From a virus, in the IMG/VR virus record IMGVR_UViG_3300025759_011127, positions 1 through 29,491 of that record: a stretch of 29,491 nucleotides of DNA. The stretch is one strand, 5' to 3'. Below are positions 1-10,028 of the stretch, one piece after another. Under the pieces are notes generated by a model. The model did not search any database and was not told where the DNA came from. It saw only the letters and a list, made by a program, of their open reading frames with translations. Both the position numbers and the translations under genes were made by a program. Positions within the stretch are counted from its first letter, which is position 1; each line of letters begins with the position of its first letter.

Positions 1-819
1 TCCGTTGACAAAGAAGTCGATTGATGGAGAGGACCCAGAAGTATTGAAGACAAAGGAGAAGTTTCTGAATGTTCCGTCAGAAATAGTCTGACCACCAGCA
101 GACGGTACCTGAACGTTTGTGAAGCCATTTGAGCCTGACTTCATAGTAACATAGAATCGGTCTTCAGATCCTGATACAAGTTCTATTCTTAGCCGACCAT
201 AATCTGCTGCTGTTGTAGCAGACCCGTTCCAAAGATCGAAAACTACTTGTCTTTCGGATTCAGTAGAAGAGTCAATCAAGTCATTTTTACGAAGGAAGAA
301 CTCTACTGTGTTTCCATAAGTTCCACCGAACTCCAGGTTTGAAGTTCTATTTTTTGCTTCGTTGTAAATAGATCCTGAGTGTGGTCCGCCCTTGATCTGA
401 ATATATTCTGCGGAGGCAGAGTAATAACCTGAAGGGTTGGTGGTTATTGCTCCATAGTCTGAACCTAGTGTCACAAAACCAGTTGAGGTTGGGTATATGT
501 CTTCTAAAACATATTTCTCTAGTGGATTTATCTTATTGTAAAATTCTACCCTTTCAAGATTTGATCCGTCATAGGGATAGTAGTTTGCAATGTAATCAAA
601 AGCATTTCTATAATACTCTTCCGCTGAGCCAAATCTTACAAAGTTCTCAGGGTCTGAATAATCTACAGGGGGAAGAAAATAATCACGCTTTTCTACCGCT
701 TGTTGAAGGTGTTCGGCGGACTCTATTCCGTCTCCAAGAGAATCTGGAGAACCAAGCTTTAAGAATTTTCCAACAGTAACGATTTGTTTGTTATTGTCAA
801 ATAGTTTTTTTACGCTCAT
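1..819 (-). CDS. Phage structural protein with LamG-like domain (C-terminus cut by window edge)
   Basis: The frame stays open from an ATG at 819 to the left edge, giving 273 codons with no stop, so the C-terminus is missing. The start overlaps the TGA of the upstream gene as ATGA. Residues 1-100 are a virion-protein-like N-terminus rich in Tyr and Asp. From about residue 135 to the edge, beta-strand patterns such as NLEFGGTYGNTVEFFLR, RLRIELVSGSEDRFYVTM and RNFSFVFNTS resemble a concanavalin/laminin-G sandwich. This fold is common in tail and fibre proteins that contact carbohydrate. It follows the baseplate wedge genes, where T4 carries gp7-gp10, so a peripheral baseplate or host-contact role is inferred. 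The fold call comes from pattern only. Confidence 0.8.
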   Translation of the reverse strand, partial: MSVKKLFDNNKQIVTVGKFLKLGSPDSLGDGIESAEHLQQAVEKRDYFLPPVDYSDPENFVRFGSAEEYYRNAFDYIANYYPYDGSNLERVEFYNKINPLEKYVLEDIYPTSTGFVTLGSDYGAITTNPSGYYSASAEYIQIKGGPHSGSIYNEAKNRTSNLEFGGTYGNTVEFFLRKNDLIDSSTESERQVVFDLWNGSATTAADYGRLRIELVSGSEDRFYVTMKSGSNGFTNVQVPSAGGQTISDGTFRNFSFVFNTSGSSPSIDFFVNG

Positions 820-2327
820 TTATCTTCTTCTTTTATCTTGAACTTGAACACCTCAGGTTGTTCTTTGTACTTACCCTGTAAATAGTATGCAAATGTAATT
901 CCATATGCATACCCTGGCTCTAAACAGGAAGTATCAAGTTCAAAATAACTGCCGCTCACATCATAAGACAATCTACTAAAGTTATTATTAGCACTTCCAG
1001 TGCCGTATGGGATAACTTCTAGGTTGTCAACAACACGATGTATTCGGAAGTAAGAATCTTCTACAATGCTTGGCATTGTTTCAGCAGTAGCAACTGTATA
1101 AATGTTGGGCTGCCAGTTTTTCTTTCTAGCAAAAACTCTAATAGTTGGCTTCTGCCCTTGAGTATAAGAGTCTTCAAGATTTGTCACTGAGGTGATGTAT
1201 TCTTCTGAATAGAGATTGTCAGAAGTATCTATCTGTCTTGGTTCATAAGAGCCTGTATAGAAGTTTATTCTTGCTGCCCCTGATCCTGTGTGCCAGACAT
1301 CAAAGGTAGGATCGAATGAACTGGTTGAAGCGAACGAAGCTGTATAAATACCTGTTACAGCAACGCCATTCTCAACTAACCTCTTAGCCTTAACACTTGT
1401 GACTGATGTTCCATTTTTATCAACAACTGACAAAGCATTGCCTGCTGGCGTTGTGCTTCCAGAATAAATCTCAACAGATAAGCTATGATTGTCAAGACCT
1501 GGGATTTCTTTTAGTTGTCCCCTCACGACGTTGTAAAGGAATAAGGTGTTCAAGTTATCTTCTGAACTTGCGATGCTACTGCTAAGAGTAAAGTTACCTC
1601 GGTTATCTCGTCTTGTAGAGTCCCACCTTGCCTCAAGAGTTGGTCTATAGTGAAAGTATTCACTTGTTCTTGAGAAGAACCTCTTAGTATAAAATGAGTT
1701 AGAGCTAGATACTGCTGTGTCTTGGAACTTGATCAAGAAACCATAGTTCTGATCTGTTCCGTCAACCCACCTTGTTACTGGATCTGTAACATCAAGTGAT
1801 AAGTTCTCAAGACCTGTATCGAAGTAGAATGTTTTTTGTGTTGCCCCAGCAGCAAGGTAGTCGCCACCTGCCTTAGTCCAGTCATTTCCTGAACTTTTCT
1901 TAATCCAGTTGGAAACGCCTAGGTCTGTGTAGTTTTCCATATCCAAGCCACGACCTTCGGTCCAGGCTCCTGCTAGAGAATAAACATCAAGTGTATAATC
2001 TAAAGGAGTGCTGTCACCGTGTGGAGCATTATAAAGATTCAAGTGAAACTTTATCTGACTTACATCAGATGGCAAGTCGCCAGATGCCATATCAGAAATG
2101 ATATCTGAGACTGGGAACTGAATGAGGATCCTGCTCTGTTCGGCAGCATTAGCGTTTGCTTCTGTTTCTCCTGCCGAAAGTTCATCATTTGTTTGTCCGT
2201 GAATGACAAAAGCTTCTAGAATATCAGAAGCACCCATATTAGACCCAGTGCCTCTTGTCAAGAGATTATCTTTAAAAGCGTTTGTGATAGTGTTATCTTT
2301 TGAAGCGTAGTATTTCTTTATGCCCAT
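816..2327 (-). CDS. Phage structural protein with DNRLRE-type N-terminal domain
   Basis: A 503-residue protein starting one base after the TAA of the gp6-like gene and overlapping the next gene by 4 nt. Residues about 10-235 fit the DNRLRE/CBM96-type beta-sandwich pattern: an early SDILEAF segment, RILIQFPVSDI, a strand pair around FHLNLY and LDVYSLAGAWTEGRG, then a late conserved-looking YGFLIKF strand. The rest is Ser/Thr-rich beta structure with no recognised catalytic motif. There is no signal peptide or membrane segment. The position directly downstream of the wedge genes suggests a tail-associated, possibly carbohydrate-binding virion protein. That a structural gene is present is well supported; the domain name is a pattern call. 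Confidence 0.8.
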   Translation of the reverse strand: MGIKKYYASKDNTITNAFKDNLLTRGTGSNMGASDILEAFVIHGQTNDELSAGETEANANAAEQSRILIQFPVSDIISDMASGDLPSDVSQIKFHLNLYNAPHGDSTPLDYTLDVYSLAGAWTEGRGLDMENYTDLGVSNWIKKSSGNDWTKAGGDYLAAGATQKTFYFDTGLENLSLDVTDPVTRWVDGTDQNYGFLIKFQDTAVSSSNSFYTKRFFSRTSEYFHYRPTLEARWDSTRRDNRGNFTLSSSIASSEDNLNTLFLYNVVRGQLKEIPGLDNHSLSVEIYSGSTTPAGNALSVVDKNGTSVTSVKAKRLVENGVAVTGIYTASFASTSSFDPTFDVWHTGSGAARINFYTGSYEPRQIDTSDNLYSEEYITSVTNLEDSYTQGQKPTIRVFARKKNWQPNIYTVATAETMPSIVEDSYFRIHRVVDNLEVIPYGTGSANNNFSRLSYDVSGSYFELDTSCLEPGYAYGITFAYYLQGKYKEQPEVFKFKIKEEDK

Positions 2328-2328
2328 T

Positions 2329-4122
2329 TTAGATCACAGCCCCCGCAATATCAGTGTCTGGAAGCAATACTTCAACAGCAGCATCTTCGGGGACAATCAA
2401 AAATCTTCCATCATCAGAAAGATTTGAATCGATATCAAACACGTAGTTGCTGTAAAGACCACCGAACTTATTTACTAGTTCTACCTCAGTTGTGTCAACA
2501 ACTCCAGGCACTTCGTTTAATAGCTTGTATATCTCAGAGATATAAATAGCTTCACCAATATTGAACTTGATGTTGATGTATTCGTCTTTTAGTTTTTGTA
2601 CACAGGCTTCCAAAAGCTCGTACCTATTGACATCTAGTTCAGGAAGAACTTTGAAGCGTATTCCTATATTTATCACTTTACCGTTCAGCACATCTATAGT
2701 ATCGTTGATCATTCTGTATTTGTTTAGCCAAACAGCAGTATTCTCTCTCAAGGACTGATTTGGTTCTGTAAGGTCGCCATTTGCATTTTCTGACAAAAGG
2801 TAAACATTGAGGTTTCTCTTGAGGGAGTCTACATCTCTGACGACATTTGCTCGCTTGACTTTACCGAACTTAGATGGCATCCTATAAATAAGATTGATAT
2901 AATCTACTCTAGTGACCGCACGGTTCTGAGATGCGAAAGTTCCAAAAGCTCGCTCTCTAACTTCTTCTGCTGTTGGGACAGAAGTGTCACCAAGGATTGG
3001 ATCCTCATTGACAACCTCTATAGATGAGATAACGTTAACAACTTCTCCTGGATCTAGGGTTGTTTGATCCCTAAAAGAAAACAGGGGAGATATCACCTCG
3101 CTTAAGCCGTTCACAGAAAGATTGATAGTATCCGATGTGTTGGCGGTATACTCAATGGTTAGAGTTGTGTTTGTTGGGACAACACCAAACTTATCAGTAC
3201 TGATTAGATTTGTTGGATCAAAAGTCTGATCTGTAATATAAGTTCTTCCGCTAACATCAAGAATGACATCAGAAGGATCGGCGACTACATCAGTAGTGAT
3301 ATTTTCCTCTGAGCCGTATCCAAACTGAACAAAGGTGTCGCCCTCTACTGTGAACTCTGTAATAAATCTTCTTGGCACAGGGCGCAGCTTCATTATGAAT
3401 GGTACAACCTGGCGATCGTCAGAAGTATTTTGGAACTCTTGCACAATAACATCCTGTGTCAAGTAGTCAACCTGATAGTATTCATTTCCTTGGCTGTCTT
3501 TTATTGACAAGACTTCTGAGATATTATCATCGTCAACTCTCAATCTTAGGAATCTTTGATAATCATCTACGGTTACTGTTTGTTGCCTTCTTTGCCCAGA
3601 AATGACTTGACCAAAAGCCTTGATAGCAAAATAAGTTGGGTTACCAGTCGAGTCATCTACACGAGCGACAGTCACCTGGTTGTTGGGATCTGTAAAGTCA
3701 ACGTTCTCAGCAAGAGTGAAAACAGCGCCGCCATTTGATGATACAAGACTACCTCGCTGAAGAATTGGGAAATAGTCTAGATCAGGACCTCTAGAGTTGA
3801 CATCTGCGGGAACAATAATGTAAAAAGCAGCTTGTCCTGAGGATGTCGCTGCGCCTGGTGTTTTATATCCGAGAGTGTTTGACAGACGATTTACACTATC
3901 ATATGTTATAGCACTGTCAAGAAAACTTTCGTTAGCTTGGAAATCAGCATAGAATGAAAGCTGATCGCCGACATATGCCACCATATCCAACATCATAGCA
4001 CCGAAAGATGCTTCACTGAAATCTTTGAAAGTTGTTGGATAATATCTCTGAGCGTAGTTCTCTAAGTCGTTCTTTATGGACTCGAAATCTCTACTGGTAT
4101 AGTTTATTGGTCTTTTAGCCAT
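2329..4122 (-). CDS. Baseplate wedge protein, T4 gp6 / baseplate J-like
   Basis: A 597-residue protein whose N-terminus (INYTSRDFESIKNDL, then SEASFGAMMLDMVAYVGDQL at about 35-55) is the hallmark of the T4 gp6 / baseplate J superfamily. The family forms the inner wedge ring of contractile tails and joins wedges around the hub. The middle part (VPTAEEVRERAFGTFASQNRAVT at about 385-405, quoted only in part as AEEVRERAFGTFASQNRAV) matches the conserved J-like core where the chain turns back, followed by a predicted alpha/beta C-terminus. An AGGA ribosome site lies 8 nt before the ATG. It sits 17 nt after the gp25-like gene, the same W-J / gp25-gp6 pairing seen in P2-like and T4-like phages. Confidence 0.93.
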   Translation of the reverse strand: MAKRPINYTSRDFESIKNDLENYAQRYYPTTFKDFSEASFGAMMLDMVAYVGDQLSFYADFQANESFLDSAITYDSVNRLSNTLGYKTPGAATSSGQAAFYIIVPADVNSRGPDLDYFPILQRGSLVSSNGGAVFTLAENVDFTDPNNQVTVARVDDSTGNPTYFAIKAFGQVISGQRRQQTVTVDDYQRFLRLRVDDDNISEVLSIKDSQGNEYYQVDYLTQDVIVQEFQNTSDDRQVVPFIMKLRPVPRRFITEFTVEGDTFVQFGYGSEENITTDVVADPSDVILDVSGRTYITDQTFDPTNLISTDKFGVVPTNTTLTIEYTANTSDTINLSVNGLSEVISPLFSFRDQTTLDPGEVVNVISSIEVVNEDPILGDTSVPTAEEVRERAFGTFASQNRAVTRVDYINLIYRMPSKFGKVKRANVVRDVDSLKRNLNVYLLSENANGDLTEPNQSLRENTAVWLNKYRMINDTIDVLNGKVINIGIRFKVLPELDVNRYELLEACVQKLKDEYINIKFNIGEAIYISEIYKLLNEVPGVVDTTEVELVNKFGGLYSNYVFDIDSNLSDDGRFLIVPEDAAVEVLLPDTDIAGAVI

Positions 4123-4139
4123 TTATAGATCCTCGTCCA

Positions 4140-4544
4140 TTAAGTAGTTATGGTTGACGTTATTATTAGCTCGTCATCTTGATCTAGTGGCAAGATGTTA
4201 TACTTTATTACTGTTCTTACCTCGTTGAATGAAATATTTGGATCTTCATCTGATGTTATAAAGTCTATAGCCACGAGGTTTATCATTGGCATATATGTTT
4301 GGGTTTGCTCTGTAATCCTATGGACCAACTCGTCCAAAACTTCACCACTTACATTTTCAAACAAAAAACCGTATAACCCAACACCGAAGTCAGGAATCAT
4401 TATTCTTTCACCTGGCATAGTGAGGATCAAGTTCTTGAAGTTTTGCTTTATTGTCTCCCCAAGAGTCCTGTTTAGACGGTACGGTCCATCAATCACATCA
4501 TAGGAGAGTGGTAGCTTTGGGGATATGCCTTGTCTTTTTGTCAT
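4140..4544 (-). CDS. Baseplate wedge protein, T4 gp25-like (GPW/gp25 family)
   Basis: A 134-residue protein with the family signature: GPYRLNRTLGETIKQNFKNL (about 20-40), then LTMPGERIMIPDFGVGLYGF (about 40-60), which is the conserved PGER...PDFG(V/C)GL motif of gp25/GPW proteins. The length matches the family (about 130 residues). These proteins bind gp6-like subunits in the wedge. Despite the old 'lysozyme' label, the family is structural. The ATG overlaps the TGA of the 1827-residue gene (ATGA), so translation is probably coupled. The gp6-like gene follows at once. Confidence 0.95.
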   Translation of the reverse strand: MTKRQGISPKLPLSYDVIDGPYRLNRTLGETIKQNFKNLILTMPGERIMIPDFGVGLYGFLFENVSGEVLDELVHRITEQTQTYMPMINLVAIDFITSDEDPNISFNEVRTVIKYNILPLDQDDELIITSTITT

Positions 4545-7500
4545 AGTCTAAGTATGTTTTCTAATTCATTTTTTTCTTGTAACAGGTCTTGTCTAAATAT
4601 TATCGATACATAAGCAGAAGTGACTGCTCTTGTGATTCTCAGTATAATATTCTCAACACTGGAGTGGTTAAATCCTGATCTATCGTCAAAATCATTTGAA
4701 ATATAGTTTTCAAAAAACTGACTATATGCATTTTGTAGCAATGGTACATCCTCTTCGCTGAGAGAAAACCAGCTAAGTCTAGATAAAAGAACCTGCTCAA
4801 GTGGAGCAACAGACCCATCAAGAACTGCTGTGACAAAATCTGTCAATATTTCATAATCATATGTCTCTGGACGTAATCTATTGATCTGAGAAACGATATT
4901 ATTTTTTTGTCTGAAGCCTTCTGGTGTTGTTTCATCAATACCAGGTAAACGATCAAGCTGTGCAGCAATAACCTCTAAATTATTACTGATCCTCTGTTGA
5001 TAAATTGATTGAATATATTGCAAGTGTTGTTCAAAAGTTTCTGCGTCTATACCTGTCTGGATGGATAATACTCTCAACCTAGTACTGACCTCTGAAGTAG
5101 AGTAAAAAGTTCTATCGATAAAAATCCCCTGAGACCTGGAGACGGTAGTGTATGGGAATCCAATATGCCTAGAGGAGTATTTTGTTATCTCCTGTTCGGC
5201 TATTGATGATAGTATTGCGTCGTCTGCATTGGCGATTTCGACTAAGCTTCGCATATGCCCAGACTTGAAGTTTCTCACAATATTTATCAGGCTATCATAG
5301 GTTATCAAGTATTGACCGATCATAAATCCGATTGGGAAATAATAAGCACCATAATAGAAACCCTCTTCAGTTGGTTCACCATCCTGATCGAGGAGTACGT
5401 TTGTTACAAAGTTTTGTACTCTTTCTATTTGTTGTTGTCCCGTAATTCCATAAATATCATAAGTCTGATCGTTTGTCACAGTCTGAAATCCTTCTAAGAT
5501 CCTCTCATAGAAAGTCTTTATTAGACCCTGATAACGATTTCTTGTTGTAGACCTAGAGTACGGGGAGGTATTCAGAGAACTGTACACACTATCAGAAACA
5601 CTATCTAACATTGAAGAGTAAACTTTTTCTACCAAGCTTTTGATATATTCCTTTGGTGTTCTTGTGTTTAGTTCTTCAAGTCTGTTATCAGGGTTATCAA
5701 CATATACTCTCTTTAGGACGTCAGAGTATTCAAACATAATGTTTGACAAACCTCTAGAGTCTAAGTCGTCATATACCTTTCTAAACAAGTAATCAACAAC
5801 TAGTTTTTTTGTTCCGAAACTATTCCAGTGAGGATATGCAGAAGCCATCGAAACTGTGTTCATAAAGAACCTTTGCAATCGAGCCTGGATCGACAGGACT
5901 ATAGCATTGGCAATAGCAACCTCTTTGTTTGTGACACAGTTTTCATCATTAGGCTGATATAGTGGTCGATTTGTTCCTCTAAGATACTGTTTCATCCTTG
6001 ATTTACCCTGATCATTTGCGAATGAAAAATCGATTTGCTGGTCAATATATTGTGTAGGGTTGGAAACAGATAGCGACTCTGATTCTACATTAGGAACGTT
6101 GACACCGCCACCACCGACAATCGGGAAGCGATATAAAAAACCAAACATAGCATTGTCAATTATCTGAGATATGAGTGCGTCATTCCTAGATGGCATTATA
6201 ATCTGTCGTCGAGGTCCTTCTGTTATTTGACCGCCCAAGAGTGATGGTCCAATACTTGTTGCCATCTTGTAATAATCAACAGACTGCTGATTTGGTTCGA
6301 CATCTCCTGGTGATGGGGTATATTGGGCTATTACTTTTCTCTCTTTTGTTCCGTCGGGATTCTTAACGATCCTGGTTATCTGAACACCATCATTATTTAG
6401 GTTTTCAATTGACATCGATGTTTTTGCGTTGCTGGTCTGATCATCATCGATCCACTGATCAGGTTGAAAAGATTTCTGAGATGCTTTCAAATATGCATTC
6501 AAAGTATCGTACAGCGTATCCCACCTTGTTGTTTGTGCGCCTTCTTCATTAGGGTTTGGAACTGGAACATCTGCAAGCGATGACCTAAGTGTCTGAGGTG
6601 CTGTTCTCAAAGCGTAGGATGATTCAAAATCTTTACGTCGTGCGCTAACGTTATCCAGAGGTCCCAACCACCACCAAGAACTGTTATCGTCAATAGTAGC
6701 AGGAGCAGGATATGGCAATAAGACTGGTGATCTTTCTGGTCGAGTCAAATACCTGTTAGATGATGGCGCTGTATATAAAAACCCTTCTTCATCTGTAGCA
6801 CGGTTGATTTGTGCTGCCATTATTTTTGTGGATATAATATTCCTAATTGTGTAATAAAGATCTTTTCCAAACATTGTGAGGTATAAGTTATAAACTTCTG
6901 AAGAGTCATTGTCAATCTCTTCTCCCCACAATTCTGACCACCACTCAGTCAATGAGTTCCATAAAGCATTTGAAATGGTAGCAATGAACTCCAGCAACTC
7001 TTCGTACTGCTTCATTATTGGGAGATCATTCAGCAAATCTTGCAATCCTTGTAGGATATTATCTAAATCCTTCAGCCAATCACAAAGAGCGTTTATCTTG
7101 TTTATTTTGTCTTCCGCAATACTTGCATATTGTGCTTCAAGTTGATCAGGACTAATCCTGAAACCTAATCTTTCTAATCCAAGGTCGGGTTCCAAACTGG
7201 AACAGTAAGCATCAAGAGGAGAAATATTAAGCTGGGCTATGTCTTCAATATTTTCATCTCTCATGGCATCGCCGAGAGCAATAAAAAAGTCTTTGATCTT
7301 ATTTTTTGTAAACTCAAAAGACCCATAAACATTAGGATCGATTGTTCTTGTAATGATTTCTTCATTACCATTTGGATTAAGATCGCTGTTTATTGGGAAA
7401 GTTATGACACCATCTGTTACAGTCTCCAAAATAAGCTCATAAAGAACATTGTCAGCAGATCCAAAGATAAGTTGATCTAGTTCTCTTGGTGTACACATAT

Positions 7501-10024
7501 TAGAAACATCAGATATAAAAGTCATTAGTTGATTGCTAGTCGGATCTGTCTTTGTTACTTGTTCCGTTCCGCCTACGTCTGATCTTGAGACATTTACAAG
7601 GTCAACACTTTTTGCTATATCGATCAGGTCTAAGTCTTCAACGTATTCATTTAGGTCTAAGATACCATACTTCAAGTCTCTCATCGCATCGTTGAGTGTA
7701 TCTGACCTATTGTTATTTGGACCGCACCCTAAAGCTGCTTTTATGACATCTTTACCAATGCCCACAGCAACAGATTTAAGATAAGCAGATACGATCTTGA
7801 TGATAAGTTGTTCGTATAGATCTGTATCTTTTGAGAATATAGTATCGTAAGTACCCTTCCAGCCCTTAGGAACTTTTAGTTGTATCTTTACTGGGGCTGG
7901 AGCTTTAGCTGCTGGGGTGGCTCCTGACGACTTCTTAGTTGGATTCATATCTCCTGGGTCAAGGAAAGATGTTTCTATGACATTGCCAAGAACATCCAAA
8001 CTACAAAATATCTGCTCATTGATTTGCTTCTCTATATCACGAATAAAAAGCTGTGGGTTTTCTTCTGCACGAATAGCTTGTGTTAGATAAGCTCTTGTTA
8101 CAGAATCTTTAACCACCTCATCCCGTAAAAGAAGTATCGCTTCCCTGATCTTACCTCGTATTGATATCTTTGAATCCATCAAAGACCAGATCTTCATAAC
8201 ATCTTTCAGAGCCTGGGCTTGTCCTGTGTCACAATCAAGGCTTGTTATGGCTCGTCCAATCTGGTAATATGGATTTCTACTTGAGTTGATACGACGATAG
8301 AAATCTTCTATGTCTTTGCCCTCTTTGGCAAGCTCAGAAACCTTTGTGAATATATTCTTTCTTCTATTGCGCCTTGCATTAGCTCTTGAGTTGGCAGCCT
8401 TCTGTCTTATCTTCTCAGCAGACAGTTCGATCGAGGGGAAGAGATAATCACTAAAAAAATCAACCCAAGGCTTTAGGTTGTCTTCATCCACAATGCTATA
8501 ATCATTGTAGATTTTTTGACTATTAGCTACTGCGCTAAATGTTGTTGGAGTTGAATCCGAGAAGGTGTTGAGTATCTTTTGTGCCTTATTATTTTCTTCT
8601 TCCTCGTTTTCTGGGTAAAAATCCTTATTGCCAACACCTCTGGTCATAAGGTAGCCGTTATATGTAAAGTATTCCATATTGTAGGCGTTGGTGAAAGAAA
8701 ACTCTATAATATCCTCATCGTCAAGGCGGACCTTGTTATAAACACAAGCAAGAGCCAAGTCATCCAAAAACCCGTCTAGGATACCGACTTCTCTATCTAA
8801 ATCAATGCCTTGTAGGTCTTCTGGGGCTATACCCTCTTCATCTAACTGCTTTGCATAAATCGAAAATGTTCTCGTTACTCTTGGGAGATGTATTACTAGA
8901 TTCTCTGCTTTTATCACGCTTTTTATAGAGGACTTGTTCTTTTCTGGGTCTAATAAAACCCTTGCTCTTTCGAGGGGAGTTAGTTCAAACTCATCATAAG
9001 AAACAAAGACATCATTGTTCTCTGGTACATCTTCTACTGCGCTCCTTGGGATACGGACAGCATATATCCACCTTGAACCTGGTCTAACATCTAGATGGGA
9101 TAAGAAGTTTATTTTACCTTCTTCCGCTGGTTCGCCGATCCCTAGTGACAAGATCCTACTCAAGTTTGCTTGAGAAAAGCGACCAGTGTATTTCAATATT
9201 TCACTAACACCGTTTGTTATAGCAGCTATCATCTCTTGACCAGCATTTTCACGACCTTGCTGAGTCCAGTATCCCTGATCAAACAATTGACTTGATGCCA
9301 AGTCTGTTCTTTCTGTGTAGTAGAACTTGTCATCTACGCTGTTATAGTATATTTTGTTTGTTTCCGTCCCTGGTTCACAGTTTGCTCGCCAGTCATATAT
9401 GTCAACATTCTCATCATTATTGACATATGAAGACGCCACCACTGACAAAGACAACTTCTCAACACTCTGATAGTCATCAAGCGAAGGAATCTGTTCAACA
9501 CCTATAGACTTATAGATGAGTTTTCTGTACTCTGACGAATGGAAAGGCAAAATAGCAATAAGCTTTGTGTGAGCAGTCTGTATAGACGTACTGTTTATAT
9601 TCTCTGGAAGTATTGCAGTTGGAGATGAGTTAGTAGTGTATTGATTCAGTTGGTCCTTTTCGTCCAACTTCGAAACTAACTGCTTCAGTTTATCATTTGC
9701 AATCTCATCACCTATTAACTCTAGAGATACCGCATCCTCGGTCTCGATTAAGTTGCAGTTCTGTGGGTATAAAAATGAATAGGCTCTTAGATCCTGGGCT
9801 GTTACAGTTAGGTTTGGGGTGTTTTTTTCTATCCCCAAAGCTTGAAGCTCTTGGACTGAAAGGTTTAGGACCTTATTTTGCGGAAGAAAGTTGAAAGAGG
9901 AGAGGTAGTACTCGTGAATAGAACTTATAACAAACAAGTTTCTCTTACTTGAAACAAAGTCGTATTCGATATCTTCCGAAACGTAAGGATTGATAATGTT
10001 TTTTTGTTGTCTGTTTATACTCAT
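4541..10024 (-). CDS. Giant virion/baseplate protein, family not recognised
   Basis: A single 1827-residue frame between the 317-aa protein gene (4-nt gap) and the gp25 gene (4-nt overlap), so it is part of the baseplate operon. No catalytic motif, signal peptide or membrane helix is evident. It is mostly acidic, helical-looking sequence. An Ala/Pro-rich linker (GATPAAKAPAPVKIQL, around residue 700) divides an N-terminal from a C-terminal half. A second flexible proline-rich stretch lies around residues 1090-1120 (ERSPVLLPYPAPATIDDNSS). Its size and operon position suggest a large structural part of the tail or baseplate. A tape-measure role is less likely because long hydrophobic coiled segments are not apparent. 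No homolog family is claimed. Confidence 0.85.
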   Translation of the reverse strand: MSINRQQKNIINPYVSEDIEYDFVSSKRNLFVISSIHEYYLSSFNFLPQNKVLNLSVQELQALGIEKNTPNLTVTAQDLRAYSFLYPQNCNLIETEDAVSLELIGDEIANDKLKQLVSKLDEKDQLNQYTTNSSPTAILPENINSTSIQTAHTKLIAILPFHSSEYRKLIYKSIGVEQIPSLDDYQSVEKLSLSVVASSYVNNDENVDIYDWRANCEPGTETNKIYYNSVDDKFYYTERTDLASSQLFDQGYWTQQGRENAGQEMIAAITNGVSEILKYTGRFSQANLSRILSLGIGEPAEEGKINFLSHLDVRPGSRWIYAVRIPRSAVEDVPENNDVFVSYDEFELTPLERARVLLDPEKNKSSIKSVIKAENLVIHLPRVTRTFSIYAKQLDEEGIAPEDLQGIDLDREVGILDGFLDDLALACVYNKVRLDDEDIIEFSFTNAYNMEYFTYNGYLMTRGVGNKDFYPENEEEENNKAQKILNTFSDSTPTTFSAVANSQKIYNDYSIVDEDNLKPWVDFFSDYLFPSIELSAEKIRQKAANSRANARRNRRKNIFTKVSELAKEGKDIEDFYRRINSSRNPYYQIGRAITSLDCDTGQAQALKDVMKIWSLMDSKISIRGKIREAILLLRDEVVKDSVTRAYLTQAIRAEENPQLFIRDIEKQINEQIFCSLDVLGNVIETSFLDPGDMNPTKKSSGATPAAKAPAPVKIQLKVPKGWKGTYDTIFSKDTDLYEQLIIKIVSAYLKSVAVGIGKDVIKAALGCGPNNNRSDTLNDAMRDLKYGILDLNEYVEDLDLIDIAKSVDLVNVSRSDVGGTEQVTKTDPTSNQLMTFISDVSNMCTPRELDQLIFGSADNVLYELILETVTDGVITFPINSDLNPNGNEEIITRTIDPNVYGSFEFTKNKIKDFFIALGDAMRDENIEDIAQLNISPLDAYCSSLEPDLGLERLGFRISPDQLEAQYASIAEDKINKINALCDWLKDLDNILQGLQDLLNDLPIMKQYEELLEFIATISNALWNSLTEWWSELWGEEIDNDSSEVYNLYLTMFGKDLYYTIRNIISTKIMAAQINRATDEEGFLYTAPSSNRYLTRPERSPVLLPYPAPATIDDNSSWWWLGPLDNVSARRKDFESSYALRTAPQTLRSSLADVPVPNPNEEGAQTTRWDTLYDTLNAYLKASQKSFQPDQWIDDDQTSNAKTSMSIENLNNDGVQITRIVKNPDGTKERKVIAQYTPSPGDVEPNQQSVDYYKMATSIGPSLLGGQITEGPRRQIIMPSRNDALISQIIDNAMFGFLYRFPIVGGGGVNVPNVESESLSVSNPTQYIDQQIDFSFANDQGKSRMKQYLRGTNRPLYQPNDENCVTNKEVAIANAIVLSIQARLQRFFMNTVSMASAYPHWNSFGTKKLVVDYLFRKVYDDLDSRGLSNIMFEYSDVLKRVYVDNPDNRLEELNTRTPKEYIKSLVEKVYSSMLDSVSDSVYSSLNTSPYSRSTTRNRYQGLIKTFYERILEGFQTVTNDQTYDIYGITGQQQIERVQNFVTNVLLDQDGEPTEEGFYYGAYYFPIGFMIGQYLITYDSLINIVRNFKSGHMRSLVEIANADDAILSSIAEQEITKYSSRHIGFPYTTVSRSQGIFIDRTFYSTSEVSTRLRVLSIQTGIDAETFEQHLQYIQSIYQQRISNNLEVIAAQLDRLPGIDETTPEGFRQKNNIVSQINRLRPETYDYEILTDFVTAVLDGSVAPLEQVLLSRLSWFSLSEEDVPLLQNAYSQFFENYISNDFDDRSGFNHSSVENIILRITRAVTSAYVSIIFRQDLLQEKNELENILRL

Positions 10025-10028
10025 ATGT

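Noticed and set aside
447-779. Plus-strand open frame of 110 codons
   Set aside because: It lies entirely inside the minus-strand gene 1-819, lacks a ribosome site and has no recognisable content.
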